From assembly GCA_021018995.1 (NCBI GenBank), contig CM037590.1:69473597-69537596 (forward strand): a stretch of DNA of 64,000 nucleotides, written 5' to 3'. Below the pieces are notes generated by a model. It was not told the DNA's origin and did not search any database. It saw only the letters and a list, made by a program, of their open reading frames with translations. The position numbers were made by a program, and so were the translations under genes. Source of the stretch: Chloranthus sessilifolius (taxonomy: Eukaryota > Streptophyta > Magnoliopsida > Chloranthales > Chloranthaceae). This document shows, piece after piece, positions 12,255 through 23,625 of the stretch; position 1 is the first letter of the stretch, and each line of letters begins with the position of its first letter.

Positions 12255-12995
12255 ACCTCAGCCTAGTACAGTTTGCGCTACCCTAGGGTAGTTTGCACCA
12301 CAGACTGGACTAGGTGATCTCTAACTGCACTACGAGTGTATTTTTCAACTCACAATGCATTGAGGAACACTCAGAAATAGGTATGTCTCACCCTAGTACA
12401 GTTTGCACCACCCTAGGAAAGTTTATAGCGCAGACTGCACTAGGTGATCTTCAACTGCACTGCAAGTGTATTTTTCAACTCACAATACATTGAGGAACAC
12501 TCAACAATAGGTATGCCTCGCCCTAGTGCAGTTTACGGTCACTCTAGTACAATTTACGCCATCCGAGAACAGTTTGCAGCGTAGATTGCACTAGGTGATC
12601 TCCAACTGCATTACGAGTATATTTTTCAACTCACAATGTATTGTAGAACACTTAGAAAGAGGTATGCCTCACCCTAGGTGCAGTTTATGGTCACTCTAGT
12701 GCGATTTGCACCACCCTAGGCAGTTTGTAGTGCAGACTGCACTAGGCGATCTCCAACTGCATTGCGAATGTATTTTACAACTCAATGCAAAATAAGATCA
12801 CTCAACAATACATTCGCCTCACCCTAGTGCAGTTTGCCTTAGCCTAGTGCAGTTTGTGCCATCCTAGGGGAGTTTGCAGTGCAGACTGCACTAGGTAATC
12901 TTCAACTGCACTACGATTGTATTTTCCAACTTACAATGCATGGACAGTTTGCCTCACCCTAGGACAGTTTGTATCAACCTAGGACAGTTTATCTC
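12255..12995 (-). repeat. Right terminal array of the MULE, inverted relative to the left array
   Basis: Five or more units begin near 12261, 12390, 12521, 12670 and 12821, giving periods of 129, 131, 149 and 151 bp. Each unit reads CCTAGTGCAGTTTG, CCCTAGG, CAGACTGCACTAGGTGATC, a block like CAACTGCACTACGAGTGTAT and CAACTCACAATGCATT, the reverse complement of the left array. A degenerate partial unit (GGACAGTTTGCCTCACCCTA-like, repeated three times) closes the array near 12950-13000. Confidence 0.85.
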
Positions 12996-13010
12996 ACCAT
13001 AGGGCTATTT

Positions 13011-14738
13011 TCTAAATAATTTTATAGAGAAAAAAAGGAGAGAGAGAGAGAGAGAATGATTTACAGTGACCGTTGTGTGTCTCAGACCATGGTGACGACG
13101 GCAACCTTTCCACGAAGAAGGGGAGTGAGAGAAGGAAAGAAAGAGAGGGGAAAGAGAGAATAGTATTGTCTTAAGAGGTCTTTTATATGAAGGGTATTTT
13201 AATCTTAAAACATAAAATAGGCCTTCATATGGTATTTAGGACTTAAGGGGTTCGGTTGCCGATAAATTGGGATGAGAGGGGGGGTCAGGAAATTGGGCAT
13301 ATATAATATATCATAGAAAATAAAAGGTTTTTACTAGGTCGGATGTCAGTTCAAGCTTTTGGGCTGGAACAGGTCTAGTAGGTTCACTGTCCACATCAAG
13401 TTAAGCCGAGCATATACCATTTTCCCCCGGGCATCCAAAATATTTGGCCCAACCCGACAAACTGCCTTATCTAATGATATGCCCATGATATTAGGATCCA
13501 ACATGTGGAAGAATGGAAAGAAAATCAATCTCTATAAATTCAAAGCAGTAAATGGGTTTTAAAGTTGTGCTTGGCATTAATTTTTGGAAGAGTAGAAAAA
13601 ATAATTTTTTCATGTTTGAAAGAGCACTCTCCCCATTTTTCTTCTTTCAATCCTCCTCTCTATCCTTATATTCATTTACAAAAAACAAACTCTTTTAAAA
13701 AAAAGACTATTTTTTCTATTTCAAAGAGCAGCCTCCATATCCATTTTATCTCCTTCCAAGCATTCTCTCCCCAGTCCCCATATTTCAAAATATAACCGTA
13801 TCAGCTTCCCCATAACTTTTTGGGCTTGAAGGGTCGTTAGTGCAACACAGAGAGTATTTAGGTCTTTCTCACACCACAATAAATAAGAGTGACGCAAAAA
13901 GTAATTAGATCACCGTTAAAATGTTGGTAATACGGTGACAAGTTAAGCCTGTAACGTGTTAGCTTTATAACCGACATTACATGCAGCTATGAAGACGTCC
14001 AAAGGCTATGGGCTTCTACTATTTTTTTTGTAAACCTAAAAATCCATCGAACGTATATTCAAGATCAACGGCACAAGAGAAGCCTTCTAAATGCATGAGA
14101 TAGGAGCCTTATAGCATCTCCAACCAAGTATGTGCAAAATTTTCTATAACAATGAATAAAATATTTAAAAAGTAGGTAATATATTAAAAAGGCAATTTAA
14201 AATGAATAAAATAAGCTAAAACGTAAAATTGGTTTAGCTACAGTGATATTTGGTATTTGACATCTTGGTTGGAGTCTCAAGGTATGCCAAATCTATCGGT
14301 TGTGAATGCCACGGTGGATTTGGCATACCCAGTTGGAGATGCTCTTAGGTGCGCTATCCAATGTGCCATTAATCATTGTGGAAACTGAAGATCGGATTTA
14401 CTCGGTCACCCACATCGATAGATGGCACCCCTCAACAGCATACTTTCAGGCCATCAAGTGTCACGTTGAGGCACATGTTTGACCAATCATCTGGGCTGTT
14501 AGACATCATGTAAACTTCACCCCTAAAATTATACCTATCACTGGATCGGTACCATCCAATCCAAACACTTAAATATGTATCTTAATTCCTCCGTAACATT
14601 AGATTTGAACAACAGTCTATAGTAAAAGAAGCTGGATCGAATGGTTAGAATCCATTGAGGAGCACCAATTTTAAGCTGACAGCAACTCACATTATTATTT
14701 ACAATTTGGACATGTATTGGTCAACGATATATTCCACG
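13011..14738. other. Intergenic DNA between the MULE and the hAT element
   Basis: This stretch contains a (GA)-rich run at about 13035-13055 and a purine-rich stretch to 13160. No gene or domain was recognised; open frames near 13346-13795 are short and unsupported. Confidence 0.5.
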
Positions 14739-15904
14739 CACTATCGGCCCTGGACCAAGGCCATAGAGGCGGCTGCCTCAGGGCCCCAAACCTGGAATAG
14801 CGATTTTTTTAAGTAATTTTTTTTTTTTGAAAATATTTTTAAAGGAGCCCCATATTCAATTGACATGGGCCCCTCACAATGCAAATTAAGGTTGGACTGT
14901 TGGGCTCGACGGAATCGGGTGGGCCCACTTAAGTTTTAAGCCTTTAAACAAAAAAAATAAACACCCACCCCTTGGGGCTGTGCATTTTTTGGACTGAACC
15001 AACCAAACCGAACCGCCGGGTTTGGTCCGATTTGGGTTTGGTTTGGAAAAAAGAAAACCGAAAAGTTTGGTTTGGTTTCGGTTCTAAGCCCCCCCAAGCC
15101 GAAACCAAACCAAATGTAGTTTGGTTTGGTCTCTCTCTCTCTCTCTCTCTCGGCTCCACACCAGCACCGCGGCCCCACCCACCATCGGCTAGCCCCAACA
15201 CCGGAGTGAACATCGCATCTGACATCCCTGAGCCCCACCCTGGCATTCTCTTCGGCTCTTTCATCAGCCAATCCGAAATTAAAGTTTTTATGATTTTGAG
15301 ATTTTTTTTTTTTCTTTTTCTCTCTCTTAGTTTCTTTGATTTTATTTCTTTCTCTCTTAAATCTTGATGACTGAATGTATTTAATTAAATATTAATTTAA
15401 TTTTTATCTTATTTAGTAATTACGATTTTTTAAGTTAAGGGGGTGTGACAGTGAAAGGCCCCTTATATGCATGGGGATTTGAAACCCAAACTACATATTT
15501 GCATTTTGCATTACAGGGAGAGTTGGGTACTTATTTAATTCATAAACAATTAAAAAGGCTGATGATATTACCACACAACTTCATGTCACAGCCACCTCAC
15601 TTTAACAAAGGAAAAAATTGTTGATTGCTTCAAATCGGACAATGGAGATCAATTTTCATCCTCCACACAGTAGATCTTGAGATCTTGGACGTACTATCAA
15701 ACCGTCAAATTTTGATTCCACGTTATACACATTAAGTGAAAGTGAACTGCGTTTAACGGTAAGTGGTTTATGTTCACTTTTTGGGATGTTTGACATCTGA
15801 TTGTTTTGTGGAAAGTTGGAGTGTAAAACAATCTTCATATAACACATTTGTGAAAGTAACACAAGCCCTAAAACTTGCCTGCTACCAACCCCTACCAATT
15901 TAAT

Positions 15905-16281
15905 AAAGGATACCTTTAAATACACCTACGGAATCTTAAAGTGTGCCAATGCTATTGATTGCTTTAAATCCTGCAATGGAGATCGTATTTCACTCCAATC
16001 TTCAACACAAGGAATCTTCAGGCAATGAACTTATCATTAGACGGATAGCTTTTTATGCCACAAGTCAAAGATGTAAAAAATGTAGCCCTAAAGTCATGTT
16101 TGAGTGTGATGTGTGCTTAGGATATATGACATATGAGATGTGAGATAAAAAACTAATTGTCTGATGAGACATTCATGGCCTCAAGATCCCTTGTGTGGAT
16201 GATTGTATGATTTAAAGCAATCAGTGATTTTTGGGGTGGGCGCATTTCAAGATTCGGTGGGTATATTTAAAGGTACCTTTT
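15905..16281. mobile_element. Long-TIR MITE nested in the hAT element
   Basis: The left arm (15905-15978: AAAGGATACCTTTAAATACA, then CTACGGAATCTT and GATTGCTTTAAATC) is matched in inverted order by the right arm (about 16208-16281: GATTTAAAGCAATCA, then AAGATTCGGTGGGTATAT and TTAAAGGTACC). Arms are about 74 bp with internal mismatches. The flanks are TTAATA/TTTAAT-like, so the target duplication is not resolved. There is no coding capacity. Confidence 0.6.
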
Positions 16282-16550
16282 AATAGATAAGCCTCATTAA
16301 TCATTAACGACATTAAATTGAATGACGAAGATTGTTTTATGGGCATATCATCGGACAGTCAGGTGACACATGTAAAAAAAAAGTGAACCAAAGATACCGT
16401 GACCCACATAGGGCAATGATTCGGTCCAACTAGTTCATAGAAGAGAATTTTGACTTAAGTCATAATTCTCTTTCATCCAATGGCTGGAAATTTAGTTGAA
16501 CACGAAATTAAGTTCAACCAGTAGATCAAACTTGATAGGTCATTTAAATG

Positions 16551-16770
16551 AATTATTTTAGGTAATTATATAATATAAATAATATTTATATATTTATATT
16601 TATATTTTTCTAAAACATAAGACCTCATTTTTTTTTCTTTTCGAATGCGGATGATAAATGAATTCTTTTAGGTAATTGTATAATATAAATAATATTTTTA
16701 CATTTATATTTATATTTTTCTAAAACATAAGGCCTTATGTTTTTTTTCTTTTCGAGTGCAGATGAACAAG
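16551..16770 (+). repeat. 110-bp tandem duplication
   Basis: A unit starting AATTATTTTAGGTAATTATA (16551) is repeated from 16661 with few changes, including TTTCTAAAACATAAG, CCT and TTTTTTTTCTTTTCGA. It lies in the right half of the hAT element. Confidence 0.8.
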
Positions 16771-17082
16771 TTTGAAGATGCCAAAAAGTTATTGTTTAGG
16801 TTACTCGATCCATTGGCTACGTTCTATTATTTAGCTTTACTCTTTTTGTATTACATTTTCTTTTAATATATACTTTTATTATATTATTAGTTGTATTTTA
16901 AAATTATACATAGTTGAATGAATATGGAGATATATCTAATTTAATTAGGAATACGAGTATTATTTTATTTGTCAAAAAATAATTATTGCGAATATTTTTT
17001 TCCAAAGTAATATCAAAGAGGAGCCCCATTTTAGGAGCTCGCCTTGAGCCCCTAAAATCTCAGGGCCGGCCCTGATTCCACG

Positions 17083-17347
17083 TAGCAAAATAAGTGTACT
17101 AGTGAGACTTTATAAGAGACGATTGTATTTATATAAACTAAGCAAATGTTTAGAAACATGATGCCCCAACAAAATCAAATTGAAATGCCCCAACTTCCTG
17201 AACCCACTCACCCGTTTTTATACTAGTCATAAACTATTCTCATTTAAAAAATAAAAGGGTAAACAGAAAACTGATCTCACTCAAAATGGGGTAAAAGAAT
17301 CGCAGCAAGGAGATTTGAAGTTTGGAAAATGACAGTGACAGTGTACA
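17083..17347 (-). other. gamma-COP 3' UTR and spacer to the hAT element
   Basis: This short segment lies between the TAA stop and the right end of the hAT transposon. Read on the minus strand it becomes T-rich about 80-110 bp after the stop (TTTTATTTTTTAAATGAG), a plausible polyadenylation region. No perfect AATAAA was seen close to the stop. The transposon end therefore sits only about 265 bp past the coding region and might fall within or beside the transcript end. Confidence 0.3.
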
Positions 17348-20300
17348 TTAGCCGTTAGCGACAATTTCATGAATGGCATCACTTACAGCAGGATCTTCGG
17401 ATCTAACTGCAAGCTTCATGGCAACTTGCTTGGGACCATCGATCCCAAATGCTAATCTAACAAGCACTTTCACATTGCCTATGTACACGCCCGACAACAA
17501 ACACGTGTGAGACCTTGAATTGCTCGGAACTGCTTCCGTGCCCTGAAAAAGAGACATCGCATGGAACAAAGGTTAGTCTTTGAGAGAGATTAATGTCACT
17601 GCAGATTCTAAAAACCTAGTATAAAAGAATCCGCTAGCCTTTCGTGAGTGGAAAAGTTCTTTTGTTTTTTGACACTGACAATTGAGACATGACAAATCAG
17701 ACCTCTCTTGTAAAACATGGATGGTGGGAAGCACTGAATCAGCGCCTTTTTAAAATTTCAGTTGGGTTTAAAACAACTGTTTTGTGTACCAACTGAAATC
17801 GAGTGCCAGGATCAACTGCAACATACCTAGAAATTTCCTCTCCATCCAAACTATCCAAAAGAGAGTTTAACAACCATAGCTAGCACTCGAAGAATCTAAG
17901 AATTCCCAAAGCACATGACTATATATCACATGGATTTGATCTGCTATTATAAAAATATTAAGAATTCTACCCATTTTGTAACACTTCAGAAATACTTATT
18001 GAAAATAAGACGTTTGTAGGCACAATACAAACCTCACAGGGCTGCATTCCAAGGATGCTAATGACGGCATTCACAGCCTCCACCAAACTCTCCCTCACCC
18101 CAAGGCCATACTCATCAACCCTCTCACAGTCTGGGCCCATGCTATCCCAAGCATTCTTGAAATTAGATACCCCCACCTTTAACATATAATCTGCTGAAAC
18201 AACCTCAAAGTCCTCCAGCTGGTATTCATCTTCGACGCCTTCTTCGTCTGCTTCTCCTGTGGAAGGGTCAACCTGCAGCATTCTGACATAAATAAGCAAT
18301 TCTGAAGCAACAGGAATCAGATGCGCACTGCATGCTTTGATGATAACTTATGAGGTGTTTCTGCTCTTTAGTTCTGGTTATTCAAGAAATATCATATCCT
18401 TGAATTGCTTGGGCAAGGGCACAGCAAAGCCATCAAACGCGGGAGGCATTTTTAGAAATGATAAAGATAAAATTAAATCGGACCACCAAGAGCGAACAAC
18501 CATTAAGGATTAGCAAAGAAGAAATGAGAGCTACGATGGAGGGACAATGAATTTCCATTGACCAATTGGAAGATTCCACTATGGTTAAAGGTGATAGAAT
18601 AGTATGATTGGTTAGTCCTTACAAATTGTCAAGGTCCATAGAGAATAGCTTTTATCATCATTGAAACGGTTGATTCATATCTAGGATTTGTACTCCATCA
18701 AGAAATATCCTGAGCAGTAAACAAGGTAGAGAATTTCATTATTAAAAATACAGTGAGTTTCAAGATCTTTATTTACTACTAATGAATTGGAGATTTCTCC
18801 TACTTTTCCTTATCCTATGTGTTTTTTTATAAAATGGAGGGAGGGGAAACCAAGTCACCTAATATGAAAACTCATGGAAGTTGGAGAAATAAATACTGTT
18901 CAGTCAGGGACCCAAGCAATCTCAATGGGCAGGTCTGACTTGGCAATCCCTTTGAAAAAAATATTTGAAGGAGACGACTGCTCACACAATACAAACTATC
19001 AAAAGTTTAGCGAGAAGTTTCTGTTTTATCTTATTCGGAATTCAATTTAAGAATAGCAATTTTAACTTGAAAAAGAAAATTCCGAAGTACTAATGAGGAG
19101 GATAGTTTCCTTGAATCACAAATGCAGAGGCTTGAGGAGGTTGATTCCCTAGCAAGAAAAGGGTTGAAAGGGATCAGATTATCATTTCAGATTCATTCCA
19201 CTTTATGTAGATTCAAGATGTTATTAGTGCTCCATTTTGCTTTAAGCCTCTCTTAGGGTCCTTTTGTTATTTTTTTCCCTTAAATCTTGTTTCAGAGAAG
19301 AGCTTATCAGAGTAATTTCTTGATGATTCGAAAATGGCATAAAGTAATTTCATAATGCACAAGGAAATGATGCAAAGAAAATCAAAGCAGCCCTAATTAA
19401 TTGAAAGGAATCCTGAGAAAGTTTAGGCATGTTCAAACGGCTAGCAGCAGCAGTGATACCTCCTTAACGAAGAACTTTAACATATTCGAGAATTTTCCAA
19501 CAGCAGGAACACCTTCTGGCTTTTCAAAAGCCACAAAAGTCTGTCCTGGTGCATCATAAGGTAGGGATCTCAAAGGCCTGGATGCAGCTTCTGCAAATTC
19601 CTCTGCTTCAGAAGCATCGACAAAAACAGTAACCTGGAAGCAAGCCAAGACAAAAAGATTAAAATATTTGATGAAGAAACTTGCGAAAGTGAAAAATATA
19701 AGACAGGATGCCACTTTGCAGATCACTAGTTACGTTTTCCAGTAATTGTTCAGGAATGGTGTTTGTACAATTGTACTGGAATACAACATGTCCATCATAA
19801 ATGTGCTTGACTACATTAACTGCATATTCTGTTTCTGCTTCGGTTAGCTCAACAGGTGCAGAAGACTGAAAAGAAGAGGAAAAACAATGAAAAGGCATGT
19901 ATCAGAATATTAATAATGATATAGTTATATCAGTATCAAACCATCATTTTAAGCAAAAAAAAAAAGCAACAAGGAAACCTTGAACAGTTTCCCAAAGCTG
20001 GAAAACTCGGAAATGGAGGCCAGCATTTTTTCATAGCCATCGACAGCTGAGGCTGGAGCACTGGGAATAGCACCTAAACCAGCTGGCTTTTTACCAGGAG
20101 CTTTTTTCTCAGCAAGAGGCTGTGACTTAACCTCCTTAGGTACGGTAGCAATATCAAAAGGTTCTTCAGAAGCTTCCTGTATCCATATCAAATAGATTAG
20201 GTGATGAAGCAGTAAGTCTAAACATGTCAAAAGCCAAGAAGAACACCTACATAGGTCTGCAGACTCGTTTCCAGGTTGACCAGGGGAACTTCCAATGACC

Positions 20301-20451
20301 CAAAAAGGAAATCTTTTACATCATTGTCAGTTTCAACAACTGAACCATCACCTTCAAGTGTATTCAGATATAGTGTAGCCCGATCACGAACCTATGAACA
20401 ACCATTAGCAGATAAATACACTTTTAAACTTACTTTTTATCATTTTTAAGT

Positions 20452-20491
<40 letters not shown>

Positions 20492-21063
20492 GCAGCTGCG
20501 TTTTCCCTTGGAGTGACTTGAGATTTTTTTAATCTCCAGCGAACCGGTCCAGGCGAACCCAACTGAGGCAAATCGTGAACTGGTTCACTTCGAACCTATT
20601 CGAGATTCGCTAAGGCCCCTAGCAAATTGGGTAACCCTGACTTAAATCCATATTGTATCACTTAAATCCTAAAACATAGATTAACTGGGAAGGATATTAA
20701 TTTGCTAACAATCTAACATATAGCTATAAATCTCAAGCACAGAGTCCTTCAAACATTTATCTAAAAACTCACCTCATCGTCACTGTCAAAAAGGCAGCGT
20801 CTCAACAGGACAAATATACGTGGCTGCAACAAACAATTCAGCGGGTGAGAAGGAAATGAAAATGCTTGTTGAGATAGTCATGTTAACGAAAATAAATGTT
20901 ATATTACCTTCAATGAATCAACCAAGGCGCCAAATTTTGCCAAGGTACTAACAGCACTAGCGCGAACAGTTGCATTTTCAAGAATTACCCGATTATAAAT
21001 GTAGCGTATGTATTTACTGGGATCTGATGTCTTTGGCCCTTCATTTCCAAGAAAATGAAGTAT
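17348..21063 (-). CDS. COPG: gamma-COP exons 11-18 (residues 460-887)
   Basis: Exons 11-13 close the solenoid ([22 protein letters not shown]). Exon 14 encodes the flexible Lys/Pro/Ala linker ([18 protein letters not shown]). Exons 15-18 encode the appendage, a platform subdomain plus a beta-sandwich that in the family binds ArfGAP and other partners. Blocks seen include [44 protein letters not shown] and ARVDEYGLG-like residues in exon 17, and [20 protein letters not shown] in exon 18. The protein ends in EIVANG followed by TAA at 17350-17348. Introns here are compact (74-490 bp) apart from intron 16 (1187 bp), in which I see no recognisable element. Confidence 0.96.
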
Positions 21064-21611
21064 CTAAAAAAACATATCAAGACAAAAAAAGCTAAGTATC
21101 TTGCTCGACTAAGCATAACATACTTTTTTTATTTTGGTGACGAAGAACAAACTTTTATTGAAAAAGTCAAATAACACAGAGAGAAAGGCTATTTGCTAGT
21201 ACAAAATTCCAATATGAGGACTCCATCCTTAGCCTTTGAAGAAAAACATACATCAATTCTCTATTAGTCATTTTGACAATATATGGAGCAAACTTTTAAA
21301 GTTCATATTTCTCAGTATGTTATAATCAAGTCTACATTGTGCATGGAAAATTATGGCAATTGCAGAGATCTAAACTGTATACAGGTTAAAAGAATAAATG
21401 CACAAGCATAGAAGCCAAATATTTTAGTTCCCTCCATTTGGTGCTACCAACTTGTCATGAGAACACAGCATCATTGAGCTACTCCTTGAAAAGGATTGGA
21501 TAACTCTAAAATTGTGATCGGTAGAACAAGATCCTTGATTGAGAGATTTATTTTTCCTTTTTAGAAAAATAAAAATTTATTTAATAAAAATTATAGTACA
21601 AAGAAAGAATC

Positions 21612-21703
<92 letters not shown>

Positions 21704-23530
21704 TGGATAAATGGGGTGTGACCTGAAGTGGCCCCAATTGGTTCGAATTCCCCAATTACAAGTAGAGCAATGGAAGTCATCAACATGGTAGGTCAAATAT
21801 TGAACTGAAGTGGCCCCAATTCAGTGGGGAATTCGAACCATCCAATCTATGCACTCTAATATGGATGTTTGTGCAATTTTTTTAGGATAACTGTATAGAG
21901 CACAGCGATATTTTCTTCCTGCAAGCCAAATAATGAATTTCCACTTGCACAACTTTTGGACCCACAGAACAATTAATGAAAAAAGTGTTAGGTATGGTGT
22001 CTGGAGTGAGCACCAGATAGCATGAAAAAAATAGTAATAAACAAAGTTCCAATAAAAAACATGAAATCGAAGAGGCACAGAGATTCGTGCACCCAACGCT
22101 AATTGATTTCGTAGGAAGGAGACAACCAGAAACATATCACGCAGTAGGGCCTATGTGCACCCCAAAATAATCTGAGCCCTAGATGTTGGGTAGGGGGGAG
22201 CCCAGCGGCAAACTTTGGAAAATAATTTTAGTAACCTTACCTATGTGCTGGCAGTAGCTCCCTTTCATGAGTTAGTATTAAATACCTAACCCAAGTGCCA
22301 ACGGCCTTAGTACTTAGAACCATCAAGTGCTCCATTTGATTTGATGCTCATGATCTCAAGATCAATTGTGTCAAATATTGTGATGAAAACAAAATCCAAC
22401 GATGATTCAATGCAGTCAAACGCTATCTAAAATTAATGATATGCTCAATTTACATGGTAGCATTACGTTTGATGGAGTTTGATTACTTTGAATCAAACGA
22501 CGGAGATCGTCTTTCTTCCCAATCTTTTACAACAAAGATGTTTACATCATGGTGCACATATCAGACGGTACACATACTGATTCCATATGGCACACATCCC
22601 AAAAAGTGACCCAAGCAAGGATCAAAATTTCGGGTTGGATTTCGGTTTCGGGCATGACCGAAACTGAAACCCAAAATTTTGACTGAAAATATGAATTTCG
22701 GCCGAAATTTTGAAGTCCATACAAATCTGGACTTGGATTTCAGTTTCGGTTTCGTTTCGCGCATGCCCAAAACCGAAACGTTTCAGATGAAAATTTGGCC
22801 AAAATTTTGATCCATGGACCCAAGTACCAAGTCACCTGGAGCTTGTGCGCTTACCTAGTATTAACTCATCTTTGTCAACAATCACTTGTCCCCCACGCCA
22901 TGGAAGAAAATTCCGGCACCCCCTGGAACCAGCAGCTGTAAATCTAGCGAGAAGTAGTAGGGTGAGAACCAGGTATATGGGGTGCGCTCATCAAAGCCTG
23001 AGTCACTTTGCTGCTCAGACAGACCATCTTCAACATTGTAACCGATCTCATCAATTCTCTCGATCTCTCCACTTCACAACATTTATACTGCAATCTATCG
23101 CCGTTTTCTTCTGGCGGATCGAGATCAACAGTGAGTTGCAGTTGAAGTTTAAGAACGACCTGATCTTCATCCTCACCAGCAGACAAGTCGACATCGATTT
23201 GAAACTTTAAACCTGACTCACTTGGCGAAGCTGATGATGAAGGAAAAGATGGTGGCGAGGCACGAGGGCATCTCTAATGCATTTTTGGGGTCGTGTGTTT
23301 GGAATTTTAGTTTATTTTTTGAGTGTGCGAGAAAATGGAGTGCGTGTAGCAGCGCTTTTTTTAATGGTTGGTATTAAAATGCATAAATCGGATAGTTACA
23401 ATCCTCTTATAGGCAGAGACATGTACCAACAACGGACTGCTGGTTGGATGACTTGGATTGATCAAAGATGTGCGCCACATGGCATAATACTGGGTTATCA
23501 TGACCTTATCTGTGTGCAAGCAGTCAGTAG

Positions 23531-23625
<95 letters not shown>

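Larger units (their letters stand above)
1..13010. mobile_element. Giant Mutator-like element (MULE) with Ulp1/DUF1985 gene; left end cut by window
   Basis: The boundaries are set by inverted arrays of one repeat family at 1-430 and 12255-12995. Inside are two MULE-type genes facing each other: a broken DUF1985 plus Ulp1-protease gene on the plus strand (about 840-4380) and pieces of a MURA-like transposase on the minus strand (12152-10280). MULEs that carry a Ulp1-like (C48) protease gene next to the transposase are known in plants (Kaonashi/KI-MULE type). The transposase lacks a visible DDE core and the Ulp1 gene is interrupted, so this copy looks non-autonomous. The left terminus lies outside the window, so the 9-bp target duplication expected of MULEs cannot be tested. 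The right end is placed only roughly. Confidence 0.75.
14739..17074. mobile_element. Non-autonomous hAT transposon, 2336 bp, 8-bp target duplication
   Basis: ATTCCACG at 14731-14738 is repeated exactly at 17075-17082, the 8-bp duplication typical of hAT elements. The termini are imperfect inverted repeats sharing CGGCCCTG: CACTATCGGCCCTGGA on the left and, inverted, CAGGGCCGGCCCTGAG on the right. The terminal GGGCCCC/GAGCCCC-rich regions resemble many plant hAT ends. No transposase was found. The interior includes a (CT)n run (15129-15151), CCGAACC/GGTTTGG-rich sequence (14995-15135), a long-TIR element (15905-16281) and a 110-bp tandem duplication (16551-16770). Confidence 0.75.

Noticed and set aside
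14936-15367. Overlapping 106-131 codon frames on both strands
   Set aside because: They come from low-complexity CCGAACC/GGTTTGG and (CT)n sequence inside the hAT element, with no domain.
19021-19430. Possible extra exon in intron 16
   Set aside because: Exons 16 and 17 already join to the family sequence ([11 protein letters not shown]) with no missing residues.
21539-21796. Open frames of alternating Tyr and Ile (also at 7377, 23277 and 34519)
   Set aside because: They are products of (TA)n microsatellites, open on both strands with no other coding signal.
22630-22800. GGTTTCGG/CCGAAACC repeats as telomere-like sequence
   Set aside because: The unit is not TTTAGGG, it is imperfect and inverted, and it lies between hAT-type ends with an 8-bp duplication.
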